Positions 1-7,504 of a stretch of DNA of 64,000 bases are shown piece after piece. Below the pieces are notes generated by a model that was given only the letters and a program-made list of their open reading frames with translations, made no database searches and was not told where the DNA came from. Every line of letters begins with the position of its first letter. Positions within the stretch are counted from its first letter, which is position 1. This DNA is from Shewanella violacea DSS12 (GTDB taxonomy: Bacteria; Pseudomonadota; Gammaproteobacteria; Enterobacterales; Shewanellaceae): contig NC_014012.1 of assembly GCF_000091325.1 (NCBI RefSeq), forward strand, positions 4,795,685 to 4,859,684, read 5' to 3'. A program made the translations under genes and the position numbers.

Positions 1-1
1 A

Positions 2-133
2 GCAAAAGATGCCGGTGTTGGTTATCAGTTAGGTATAACTAACCCAGACAGTCAGAAACCCAATAAAGTATTTAAAGATTTCCCTGCAATCGAGGATTAT
101 CACCTGTTACTGGATGATCTTCTGGCAGGTTAA
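2..133 (+). CDS. yrfG: C-terminal end of a YrfG-like HAD nucleotidase (partial)
   Basis: Only the last 43 codons are present and the gene enters from the left edge. The visible tail contains GYQLGITNPDS, then DFPAIEDYHLLLDDL, then a TAA stop. This resembles the end of E. coli YrfG, a GMP/IMP 5'-nucleotidase of the HAD superfamily, which has LGVTRPDS followed by a HPSLNDYRRL-type tail. The comparison is from memory. Context supports it: in enterobacteria yrfG sits just before hslR-hslO, and those two genes occur here at 12.5-13.8 kb, on the far side of the gsp cluster. The catalytic HAD motifs lie outside the window, so activity cannot be judged. Another HAD hydrolase is possible. Confidence 0.6.
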   Translation, partial: AKDAGVGYQLGITNPDSQKPNKVFKDFPAIEDYHLLLDDLLAG

Positions 134-163
134 TTTGATTGCTATAACTTAACCACTGACATG

Positions 164-190
164 AAAAAGGCACCAATTGGTGCCTTTTCT
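164..190. terminator. bidirectional intrinsic terminator between yrfG and gspN
   Basis: A perfect stem GGCACC-AATT-GGTGCC is flanked by an A-run on the left and TTTTCTTT on the right. It lies between two convergent genes, so it can end both the yrfG-like transcript and the long gsp transcript. Confidence 0.85.
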
Positions 191-229
191 TTGCTAGAGA
201 TGAGCTTAATCCCTCAAGCTATCACTTGT

Positions 230-991
230 TTAGAGCCCGGGGACTCTACCCTGATAACTGATGGGGTAGTAACCTTGACTGTCCTTCTTACCTAGGAAAG
301 CCAATGCTTTCTTCAGATCTTCCGGCTGTGAACTGGTTTCTTTTATCTTAGCGCTAAGCTGTACCACTTTTTCAGCCTGTAGCATCAAGGTACCGCTAAA
401 ACCTAATTGATTCATGGTCTCATCTGATTTCACTTTAACGTTACCGTCGACACAGCTCAAAGCTAGCTCTATATCTCCCAGAGGGTAGTTGCCGAATTGA
501 TTTTTTACGCCGGCACTACTGAGAAATAACTTACCATTTAACTGCTCACACCAAGGAGTCCCTTGTTCGAGACGGTCGATAAACAAACTGATATCGCCAC
601 CGACTTTGGTTCTGAAAGGTAGACGAGTATTACCTAACAGGAAGCTAGTTGGCGCCTCGAATCTCAGGCCTTCGGCATCGATTCCACTCATGGAAAGAAT
701 GACTAATCCTTTACCGTTAACCGCTGAACCTCGATTGCCAATAACCAGATCTATCTTGGCTTGCCCCAGAAACAAGGCCCAAGGGCTCAACTGCCACTGA
801 ACCTGCTCTAATTGCCTATTTTGTATGGTCATCGACTCAATACTTCCCGACCATATTGAGCCAGAGACACCAGTCACACTAATATTATTAGGCAAGGGCG
901 CGAGTTTTATCGCTACACTGGCAGGTAACAGGGCCAACAAAAACACCAGATAGATACACACGCCGATAATAATCTTTTTAGCTAAATTCAC
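230..991 (-). CDS. gspN: type II secretion system protein N (GspN)
   Basis: GspN is an inner-membrane accessory protein found in a subset of type II secretion systems. The 253-residue protein has one N-terminal membrane segment (about residues 7-27, IIIGVCIYLVFLLALLP) and a periplasmic body with the family-typical GVSGSIWSGSI near residue 41 and QVQWQLSPWALFLG near residue 64. It is the last gene of the gsp cluster, 24 bases after gspM, and is followed by a strong bidirectional hairpin. Length and motifs match full-length GspN. Family membership is clear; its mechanistic role is poorly defined in general, and GspN is dispensable in several systems. Confidence 0.93.
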   Translation of the reverse strand: MNLAKKIIIGVCIYLVFLLALLPASVAIKLAPLPNNISVTGVSGSIWSGSIESMTIQNRQLEQVQWQLSPWALFLGQAKIDLVIGNRGSAVNGKGLVILSMSGIDAEGLRFEAPTSFLLGNTRLPFRTKVGGDISLFIDRLEQGTPWCEQLNGKLFLSSAGVKNQFGNYPLGDIELALSCVDGNVKVKSDETMNQLGFSGTLMLQAEKVVQLSAKIKETSSQPEDLKKALAFLGKKDSQGYYPISYQGRVPGL

Positions 992-1015
992 TACTACACC
1001 TTAATAAAACAATTA

Positions 1016-1492
1016 TTACTGGGACAATTGAATACGACGAACGCGCACTAAACCTTGCGTATCAGACTCTGCCAAATCTATGCTTTCTAAAGATAGGCCC
1101 TTCTCTTGTACCAGTTCGTTAAGGTAGCCTAGCAAGGCATCGAAAGGCACATCGTCCATCCATATTTGAATTTTCTTCCCCTGAGGCTGCATGCGAGTGA
1201 TCTCTAGGCCAAACGCCCCGGCACTCTGATTGACCGCAGCACTTAGGCTACCTCTAAAGCTGGCTTTAGTACCATTTTCTTTGAGACCGGCTATCTTATT
1301 CGCCGTCTGCTTAACAAAGTTAAGGGTGCTCTTCTGTGCCTTCAGGCCTCTTTCGGCATCTATTTCCGCATTCGATATCGGTGTCCAGATCCCCCAATAA
1401 AGAATGCCGATGACGAGAAAGACGCCACATGCGCTAACGAGCTGCTTCTCACGTAAGATGAGACCGTTCCACCACAGTTTAACGTTCTCCAT
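1016..1492 (-). CDS. gspM: type II secretion system protein M (GspM)
   Basis: GspM is a bitopic inner-membrane protein that forms the assembly platform with GspL, GspF and GspE. This 158-residue protein has a short cytoplasmic N-terminus with the typical WWNGLILREKQLV, one membrane helix (about 18-36), and a periplasmic ferredoxin-like domain ending in VRVRRIQLSQ. The gene begins one base after the gspL stop, which fits translational coupling between the two partner proteins. Length is normal for the family. Confidence 0.95.
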   Translation of the reverse strand: MENVKLWWNGLILREKQLVSACGVFLVIGILYWGIWTPISNAEIDAERGLKAQKSTLNFVKQTANKIAGLKENGTKASFRGSLSAAVNQSAGAFGLEITRMQPQGKKIQIWMDDVPFDALLGYLNELVQEKGLSLESIDLAESDTQGLVRVRRIQLSQ

Positions 1493-1493
1493 A

Positions 1494-2687
1494 TTACTTA
1501 CTCCTCAAGGTTAATGTGCTGGTGACTGAGTCTTCACCGCTGTTCATCGCACCTGAATCTAGCTTATATGAGCGAGCAACGATCTCCTTAAACTGTTCAA
1601 CTTGAGCATAACTCTTGGCGGTCACTTGCATACGAAGCTCATTACGAGCACTATCGAAACGAAGCGTTGTCGGCTTTAGCTGAGGCACCTGAGTAAATGC
1701 CTCTTCTAAACCTTCGAGCATAGAGAAGAATTCACTTCCCCCGCCACTGCCCTGCATGCTCCTTAGATGCCTATCCATTTGAGATCTAAGATTTACTATA
1801 CGTGAGGTTCCCGGGACAGCTTGTTTAAAAATAGTCTCACTCTGCTGCTGCAGACGCGCCTGCTCTGTATTCATCTGATGAATGTTGAGCCCTTTATTCA
1901 CCATGGCCAGCACCAAAGCAAGCACAATGACAATCGCAGCATTACGCCACATTTGTATATGCTTGCCATATTCACGCTTAGGGCTATAGCTTCCCGATAG
2001 AAGGTTAATCGGGGCCGATAAGATCCCTTTAGCCAGCACTAACATAGGAAGCTCAAGTTCTTGTGCTTGTACCTGAGTCCCAGCTAAGTTCAGCTCACTA
2101 TATCCAGCCACAGTTACCTGGGTCTCACTATCCGTTGGCAGCAGTTTTGGCAGTGCCATATGCAACCAATCTTCACTCAGACTCACTCCGAGTCCGGCAC
2201 CAGTCCTAAGCAAATATTCTTGATTAAACTTCATAGCCGCCCACTGGCATTGCTCAAGCGGCAAGGCTAAACAATCGGGTACGATACGTTTCGCCTTCAA
2301 ACCCGCATCACTGAGCCAAGTTAACCAGGTTTGCATCTGCTCATGGGCAACTACAGCCACACTGAGATACTCCCCCTCGCGAGGACCCGTGACAAAATGT
2401 AGGTCATCAACATTTTCTGCCAAGTTCTCTTCCAGCATGAAAGGTAATGCCTGTATCGCCTGGCGTTGACCCTTCTCGGGCAGTTCCACTTGGGTCAAGG
2501 TTATCGCCGAGGATGGAACAAGGATATCCACTGGGCGATTGCCGGCACGCTCTGTCAGGCTAGCTAATGCCTGGGCATCTTTAAGTTCACCAGAACCTAT
2601 AATCTCCTGCTCCAGCTCAGACCAAACCAGCCATGAGCAGCTTTGCTCTTGGCTTGTTCCTAAGCGGATAAATAGTCTTTCACTCAA
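1494..2687 (-). CDS. gspL: type II secretion system protein L (GspL)
   Basis: GspL recruits the GspE ATPase to the inner membrane. The 397-residue protein starts MSERLFIRLGTS and has an actin-like cytoplasmic domain with ILVPSSAITLTQVELP and the conserved ALPFMLEENLAE. A single membrane helix lies near residues 248-264, followed by a coiled stretch (NTEQARLQQQSETIFKQ) and a periplasmic ferredoxin-like domain. There is an unusually long 97-base gap between gspK and this gene, whereas neighbouring gsp junctions are mostly shorter or overlapping; no in-frame extension of GspL fills it. Confidence 0.95.
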   Translation of the reverse strand: MSERLFIRLGTSQEQSCSWLVWSELEQEIIGSGELKDAQALASLTERAGNRPVDILVPSSAITLTQVELPEKGQRQAIQALPFMLEENLAENVDDLHFVTGPREGEYLSVAVVAHEQMQTWLTWLSDAGLKAKRIVPDCLALPLEQCQWAAMKFNQEYLLRTGAGLGVSLSEDWLHMALPKLLPTDSETQVTVAGYSELNLAGTQVQAQELELPMLVLAKGILSAPINLLSGSYSPKREYGKHIQMWRNAAIVIVLALVLAMVNKGLNIHQMNTEQARLQQQSETIFKQAVPGTSRIVNLRSQMDRHLRSMQGSGGGSEFFSMLEGLEEAFTQVPQLKPTTLRFDSARNELRMQVTAKSYAQVEQFKEIVARSYKLDSGAMNSGEDSVTSTLTLRSK

Positions 2688-2784
2688 ATCTCTTCTCCAC
2701 TTGCCTCATCCTTTACCAACACAGGTTCAAACAAGGTTATGTTATTTTTATTATGCTCGCCGACGATATCAGGTAACACCAGAA

Positions 2785-3786
2785 TTATTTCTGTCCGCCA
2801 AATTGACGAGTCAAGACCTCAATCTTAGTACCATCTACTCTCAGTACGCTCTCTAGCCGGAAGTTGGCATTCTCAACTTTAGCCCCAGCATCCAACTTAA
2901 AATACTTTGATTTTATATCGAAGCTGGATTTTAAAGCCTCATTAGCCGCTATTAGGCTAGATATAGAGGAGATATTAGTAAAATCATCAATCTTTTCAAA
3001 GCCATCTGCTGGACGTTGATTGATGATACTTTCCGCCTCACCCACTGAAATTTTATTGGCAAACATGCCAGCAAGCAGTGCTGCCTGCTCGACCTTAATG
3101 GTATTCACATTCAATACTTGTGTTTTAACGCCTGGTATCACACATATATAGGGCAGCAACTTAAGATAGATATTTTGTGTATATCCCAACACGGCCCTTA
3201 ACTCGCTTCGGTGACTCATTAAGGTATTAGCCGCACGGTACGGTACCGCACGGGACTCATAATCTGCATCTTCGGCGCCAAATGGGCTAGCCGTTGAGTC
3301 TTCATCGATATAATCTTTTAGGGTATGAGTTAGCCGTTCTGCGCCGAAATCATCCATACCTAACGCGACCAACAAGCCTTTATATTGCACCGCCGCCAGT
3401 GGTAATTTAGGCTGACTGCCTCCGGCTCCCTTTTCACTCTTGGCCGATAATGCATTGAGATTGAAACAAGACTTGAGATCCGAAATTGTACCGCCTATCT
3501 CGCCATTCTCAGCGGGAAAAACCACATCGGCCTGTGCCCAATATTGTTGCAGATGCACTCTATTGTCGTCTGAGTCTTCAAAATCTTGTTTGAGTACTTT
3601 TTTAGCCAACTCTTCGGCGGAGATGGCGTACCAATATGCCTGATTATACTCGGCCAAATTCAGGGTACGGCGAACCGATAGCTGATTACGACTATTAATA
3701 TTCGTGGCGATAATCGCCACCATGGCAACGATCAACAACACCACGATAAGTGCGACGCCGCGCTGTTTAGCTGGAAGTTGATTCAC
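2785..3786 (-). CDS. gspK: type II secretion minor pseudopilin K (GspK)
   Basis: GspK caps the pseudopilus with GspI and GspJ. The N-terminus QRGVALIVVLLIVAMVAII is the class III prepilin signal with the cleavage Gly before VALI; GspK typically lacks the Glu at position +5, as here. The 333-residue length matches the large alpha-domain form. Motifs include SCFNLNAL (about residue 107), the Ca-binding-region DYIDEDS, and INQRPADGFEKIDDF, a helix-hairpin-helix-like segment. The gene follows gspJ by 67 bases. The prepilin peptidase PilD that would process it is not in this window. Confidence 0.95.
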   Translation of the reverse strand: MNQLPAKQRGVALIVVLLIVAMVAIIATNINSRNQLSVRRTLNLAEYNQAYWYAISAEELAKKVLKQDFEDSDDNRVHLQQYWAQADVVFPAENGEIGGTISDLKSCFNLNALSAKSEKGAGGSQPKLPLAAVQYKGLLVALGMDDFGAERLTHTLKDYIDEDSTASPFGAEDADYESRAVPYRAANTLMSHRSELRAVLGYTQNIYLKLLPYICVIPGVKTQVLNVNTIKVEQAALLAGMFANKISVGEAESIINQRPADGFEKIDDFTNISSISSLIAANEALKSSFDIKSKYFKLDAGAKVENANFRLESVLRVDGTKIEVLTRQFGGQK

Positions 3787-3853
3787 TAGTTAAGCACCAA
3801 GAATCTTCTAGGTGCTAGGTTTTCTACCATTCTCATAGTCATTGCCACCACCA

Positions 3854-4627
3854 TTAATTACCACTGCCCTTATTACTATTGCCGCCGTTATTGTTATTAC
3901 CGCCACCCTTATTGCTATTACCGCCGCCATTATTGTTATTACTACTGTCCTTGTTATTACCGTCGTCCTTATCTTTATTGTTATTACCGCCGTCATTACT
4001 ACTAGGAACAAGAGGCGCGCCTAATGGCAGTAAGAATTTACGTTGGATCTTGCCTAAACCCTCTAGCTCGATCTCCATGGCTATCGCTTTGGGCAACTTA
4101 GAGCCGTCGACCTTTTTTTCCCATTTATCTTCCATAAAAAAGGAGTACTGGACCGATATAACCCCTCGCATCACTATGGTCTTAATCGGCTCTGCCCCAA
4201 ATTCGGGTTCAGGATATGGATAATACCAACGCTCGAGGGCACCATCTCTAACTACATATGCCACCGACTGTATGCTGCCACGGGGTAAAATTCCATCTGG
4301 GTTAAGCCAGCCTAAACGGAAAAAGACCAAAGCCTCAGATTCGGAATCTAAAATATCTGAGCCCGTTTGAAACACACTAGTACCTCGGCCTCCCTCTAAT
4401 AATCTGGGAGTACGAGCCACCATCTGGCCTAAGTCACGCTCTAACGCACCGAAGCCTTGCTGCAGTGCCTTCAACTTATCGGAAAACTCTTTGGTGACTT
4501 CATCGTTTTTAATAACCGTACTCAATACCGCGTTTGCCGCCAAGCCAATCATGGCGAAGATTGCGATAGCGATTAACATCTCGAGTAAGGTGAAGCCCCT
4601 ATGGCTTCTATTCCGGATTAAGTACAT
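3854..4627 (-). CDS. gspJ: type II secretion minor pseudopilin J (GspJ) with Asn/Gly-rich tail
   Basis: GspJ is a minor pseudopilin of the pseudopilus tip complex. The prepilin signal HRGFTLLEMLIAIAIFAMIG is intact (Gly|Phe cleavage, Glu+5), and the body shows QGFGALERDLGQM and the conserved LVFFRLGWLNPDG. After the normal end of the fold (FLLPLGAPLVP) the protein continues for about 49 residues of Asn, Gly, Lys, Asp and Ser only (about residues 209-257, bases 3857-4003). This low-complexity tail is built from AAY/GGY-type codons and accounts for several spurious open frames in this stretch. Its start overlaps the end of gspI by 20 bases. Function of the tail is unknown. Confidence 0.93.
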   Translation of the reverse strand: MYLIRNRSHRGFTLLEMLIAIAIFAMIGLAANAVLSTVIKNDEVTKEFSDKLKALQQGFGALERDLGQMVARTPRLLEGGRGTSVFQTGSDILDSESEALVFFRLGWLNPDGILPRGSIQSVAYVVRDGALERWYYPYPEPEFGAEPIKTIVMRGVISVQYSFFMEDKWEKKVDGSKLPKAIAMEIELEGLGKIQRKFLLPLGAPLVPSSNDGGNNNKDKDDGNNKDSSNNNNGGGNSNKGGGNNNNGGNSNKGSGN

Positions 4628-5000
4628 AACTACTCACTTGAACAAGGATACGTTTATAACGGTCATCATTGCTGACACTGACACGTATCATGCGGAATTT
4701 ATCATCAGAAGTTTTCACTATCTCTTTGCGCCAATACCAATCACGGCCGGCAAGCTCCATTTCGCCATCTTTCTTGCCTATATCGGGAAATTTAGCTTCC
4801 AATCTGGCGTCGACCATCACATTGTCAGCCACCCATTGGGCATAGGTACGCTCCTCTAGGATGGGCATATTGGCAATCTGCTCTCCCAGACTCTTAGTAA
4901 TAGATACTGCCGCAATGGAAAACACAGCCAATGCCACTATCACCTCTAATAAGGTCATGCCCTTGGATTTTTTGATATTAATCTTATTAGTGTCCATCAT
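4608..5000 (-). CDS. gspI: type II secretion minor pseudopilin I (GspI)
   Basis: GspI initiates pseudopilus assembly with GspJ and GspK. The prepilin signal is KGMTLLEVIVALAVFSIAAV with Glu+5, followed by WVADNVMVDARL and DWYWRKEIVKT, as in the family. Several starts are possible: ATGs at 5018, 5009, 5000 and 4997. The 5000/4997 pair gives a leader of usual length (MMDTNKINIKKSKG) and overlaps the gspH stop by 11-14 bases, so it is preferred, though no strong ribosome-binding site distinguishes them. The end overlaps gspJ. Confidence 0.93.
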   Translation of the reverse strand: MMDTNKINIKKSKGMTLLEVIVALAVFSIAAVSITKSLGEQIANMPILEERTYAQWVADNVMVDARLEAKFPDIGKKDGEMELAGRDWYWRKEIVKTSDDKFRMIRVSVSNDDRYKRILVQVSSYVLNPE

Positions 5001-5583
5001 CGCCGCCATTAACGTCATCGTCTCGCCCCAGAGTTAAACGTCCGAGGGAATCACCAACCACTAATGCTTCAATTTCATTACCTTGATCATCTTCACTGAA
5101 GAAGCTTATCTCGAATGCACTCATCTCACCACTTGGGAACAACAAGATCTGCGGTTCAGGATACTTCTTTTTCTCCTCTTCGCTCTCCTCTTCGATGAAG
5201 TCCTCATCGAACCAAGAGTCTTGCTCTTCATCTTCCTGCACCAGAGGTAAACCATCCAAAACCAGGCTAATCTCAACCCCTTCGTCCATCTGCCGTTCGG
5301 TCAGAATACGATCTCTATCTAATGACTTCCATTTACCTTCATCGTAGAAGACATATTTATAACTGGTCTTTTCGATAACAATACCGATGAAGTGGCCACT
5401 AAGCACAGTTTCATCGAGTACCATCTCGGTAGCTGTCATAAACTGTAGTGCTGTTCTCTCTAGCTTTTTCTGTGGGTCTGCACCGCTCATAGTCATGGTT
5501 ACCGCCGAGGCGGCCAAACCCATCAAGAGCACCACTAAGAGCACCTCCATCAAGGTAAAACCTTTCTGGTGTAATTGCTTCAT
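4987..5583 (-). CDS. gspH: type II secretion minor pseudopilin H (GspH)
   Basis: GspH is a minor pseudopilin. The prepilin signal HQKGFTLMEVLLVVLLMGLA has the Gly|Phe site and Glu+5. The body has the family pattern LLFPSGEMSAFEI near the C-terminus. An acidic insertion (EEDEEQDSWFDEDF followed by IEEESEEEKKK, about residues 116-141) is striking and gives a strongly charged surface loop. The last residues DDDVNGGDDGH overlap the first codons of gspI. Confidence 0.94.
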   Translation of the reverse strand: MKQLHQKGFTLMEVLLVVLLMGLAASAVTMTMSGADPQKKLERTALQFMTATEMVLDETVLSGHFIGIVIEKTSYKYVFYDEGKWKSLDRDRILTERQMDEGVEISLVLDGLPLVQEDEEQDSWFDEDFIEEESEEEKKKYPEPQILLFPSGEMSAFEISFFSEDDQGNEIEALVVGDSLGRLTLGRDDDVNGGDDGH

Positions 5584-5678
5584 CGACTAATCCCATAGAA
5601 AGACGAGTCATGAATATGCAGACACATAGATGATGAACTCAATGGTTTCATATAATTACTGATTCAAAATGCCTGTGC

Positions 5679-6119
5679 TTACTGGAAATTATGTAGATTC
5701 CAGTTACCGATATCATCTTCTGTGCCGGCTTGACCATCTGGACCTGTGCTGAAGATATCCAGCTTGCCATTTTCGCCCGGGCTCAGTAACAAGTAATCAT
5801 TTCTCCATGGATCTTGTGGTAAACGTTTCACATAACCATCTTCACGATAATTACGCGGCTCAGGTGAGCTATTAGGTTTTTGTACCAAGGCATCCAGACC
5901 CTGCTCGGTCGTTGGATAGATGCTGTTATCCAAACGATACATGTCTAAGGCATTTTCTAAGGCTACGATATCGGAAACTGCTTTTTGCTGATCGGCCTTA
6001 TCCTTGTTTCCCATCAGGTTAGGAACAACCATAGAAGCTAGAATCCCTAAGATTACGATAACTACCATGACTTCCAGTAGGGTGAAACCTTGCTGCTTAT
6101 TTCTTATTTTCATGTACAA
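5679..6119 (-). CDS. gspG: type II secretion major pseudopilin G (GspG)
   Basis: GspG polymerises into the pseudopilus that pushes substrates through the GspD secretin. The 146-residue protein has the signal KQQGFTLLEVMVVIVILGIL with Gly|Phe cleavage and Glu+5. The hallmark segment DNSIYPTTEQGLDALVQKP and the C-terminal calcium-binding loop region (SPGENGKLDIFSTGPDGQ, then GTEDDIGNW) are all present. A good ribosome-binding site (GAGGAA) lies 8 bases before the ATG. A terminator-like hairpin sits just upstream (see 6127-6162). Confidence 0.97.
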   Translation of the reverse strand: MYMKIRNKQQGFTLLEVMVVIVILGILASMVVPNLMGNKDKADQQKAVSDIVALENALDMYRLDNSIYPTTEQGLDALVQKPNSSPEPRNYREDGYVKRLPQDPWRNDYLLLSPGENGKLDIFSTGPDGQAGTEDDIGNWNLHNFQ

Positions 6120-6126
6120 ATTCCTC

Positions 6127-6162
6127 TAAAAAAACGCTCTGAATCTCTATTTAGATCCAGAG
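6127..6162 (-). terminator. terminator-like hairpin immediately upstream of gspG
   Basis: Read on the minus strand, a 10-base-pair stem (CUCUGGAUCU pairing with AGAUUCAGAG, one G-U pair) with a 6-base loop is followed by CG and seven U residues. It lies inside the gsp cluster between gspF and gspG, directly ahead of the gspG ribosome-binding site. It has the form of an intrinsic terminator, yet gspG-N continue downstream with no other visible break. It may be a leaky attenuator or an RNA-processing/stability element. Confidence 0.6.
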
Positions 6163-6219
6163 AAAATGAATAACGAAAAGCTTATTTTACTGATAACACG
6201 ATTGTACGATTAATCCTAA

Positions 6220-7443
6220 TTAACCACTGACCATGTTATTAAGCTCTAAAATTGGCTGTAGAATAGCCAAGACGATAAATAACACTACTGTTGCCATGCT
6301 CACAACCAACATAGGTTCAAATATCCCCAGTGCTATAGTGACATTCGACTCGAACTCTCTGTCCTGATTATCTGCAGCCCGCTCGAGCATCTGTTCTAGC
6401 TGGCCACTCTTTTCACCCGAGGCGATCATATAGAGCATCATAGGCGGAAAAAGTTTCGTATTCGTCAATGCTGCACCTAAACTTGTTCCCTCACGCACTC
6501 GCGCCGTAGCCTCTTCCACCGCCGCTCTGACCTTGACATTAATCAAGACTTCGCTAGCTATTCGCATCGCATCTAGCAGGGGCACTGAGCTCGCCGCTAA
6601 GATACTCAAGGTTCTCGCGAAACGTGCCGTATTGAGTCCCTTACTGATCTTGCTAATAACCGGTAGCTTGAGGAGCAAGGAATCATACTTCATTCTATAT
6701 TCTGGTTTAGTCAGTAAGCGTTTAAACAAGACAAATGCACCGGCCACCACACCTAAAACAATAAGCCCGTAGTCTCTGACAAAGTCTGACGATGCAATCA
6801 GTAATTGAGTCGTCCAGGGTAACTGCTGGCCCATATGTTCAAACTGGCCAACCACCTGGGGCACTACCGCCGCCAGTAGAATCCCAATAACACCTATGGC
6901 CACAACGGTTAATACTATGGGATAGATCATCGCCTGAGTCATCTTGCTTTTCAGTTGCTGCCTACGTTCGGTGTAATCGGCCAAGCGATTTAGCACCACC
7001 TCCAGATGACCAGATTTTTCACCCGATGCCACCATGGCGCGATAGAGATCGTCGAAGATATGTGGGAATTCAGCCATAGAGTCGGCTAAACTATAACCTT
7101 CGACCACACGAGAGCGCACCGCCATGACCATGCTGGCCAGACGATCTTTCTCGCACTGCTGACCGACCGCTTTCAAAGCCTCCTCAATGGGAAGCCCCGC
7201 CGCAACCAGAGTGGCGATTTGACGTGTGATGAGTGCAAGTTCTGCCACGGATATACCGCGCTGAAAAAGACTTTTCCCTGCGGACTGAGCCTTAGATTCT
7301 TTCTCGATAACCGGCTTGATCTCTAACGGCATCAAGCGTTTATCTCTTAGCTGACCACGAGCATGACGAGGGGTATCCGCCTCTATCACACCTTTCTGCT
7401 GCTTTCCTTGTTTATCTAATGCTTTATATTCAAATGCAGGCAT
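6220..7443 (-). CDS. gspF: type II secretion inner-membrane platform protein F (GspF)
   Basis: GspF is the polytopic inner-membrane core protein that couples ATPase motion to pseudopilus assembly. The start at 7443 gives the canonical MPAFEYKALDKQGKQQKG and has GGAG 8 bases upstream. The 407-residue protein contains two repeated GspF domains: LALITRQIATLVAAGLPIEE and FARTLSILAASSVPLLDAM, each with a matching SGEKSGHLE / SGEKSGQLEQML motif. Membrane segments are near residues 170-195, 222-242 and 375-400. The region just upstream carries a degenerate second copy of the gene start (7430-7501). Confidence 0.96.
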   Translation of the reverse strand: MPAFEYKALDKQGKQQKGVIEADTPRHARGQLRDKRLMPLEIKPVIEKESKAQSAGKSLFQRGISVAELALITRQIATLVAAGLPIEEALKAVGQQCEKDRLASMVMAVRSRVVEGYSLADSMAEFPHIFDDLYRAMVASGEKSGHLEVVLNRLADYTERRQQLKSKMTQAMIYPIVLTVVAIGVIGILLAAVVPQVVGQFEHMGQQLPWTTQLLIASSDFVRDYGLIVLGVVAGAFVLFKRLLTKPEYRMKYDSLLLKLPVISKISKGLNTARFARTLSILAASSVPLLDAMRIASEVLINVKVRAAVEEATARVREGTSLGAALTNTKLFPPMMLYMIASGEKSGQLEQMLERAADNQDREFESNVTIALGIFEPMLVVSMATVVLFIVLAILQPILELNNMVSG

Positions 7444-7501
7444 AGAAAATCTCCACAGCTTCAATTACTTTATCTAAAACTAAGTATTCAAATACAGGCA
7501 T
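7430..7501 (-). pseudogene. relic duplicate of the gspF 5' end, forming a 23-codon leader ORF
   Basis: An ATG at 7501 lies 3 bases after the gspE stop and 6 bases after a strong GAGGAA ribosome-binding site. It encodes MPVFEYLVLDK before diverging and ending at TGA (7430-7432), 14 bases inside gspF. The true GspF start encodes MPAFEYKALDK. The first 33 bases of the two copies differ at 6 positions and lie 58 bases apart, so this is an old, short tandem duplication. The copy nearest gspE holds the better initiation site but no longer leads into gspF in frame. Confidence 0.75.
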
Positions 7502-7504
7502 GAA

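Noticed and set aside
3808..4223. Open frames on both strands with repetitive hydrophobic or proline/leucine translations
   Set aside because: They are by-products of the Asn/Gly triplet repeat in the gspJ tail; no ribosome-binding site or recognisable family.
4491..4859. 122-codon plus-strand frame across the gspI-gspJ junction
   Set aside because: It is antisense to well-supported pseudopilin genes and has no features of its own.
7430..7464. Frameshift in gspF
   Set aside because: The gspF frame is complete from the ATG at 7443 with its own ribosome-binding site. The upstream in-frame-looking start is a duplicated relic, not a broken gene.
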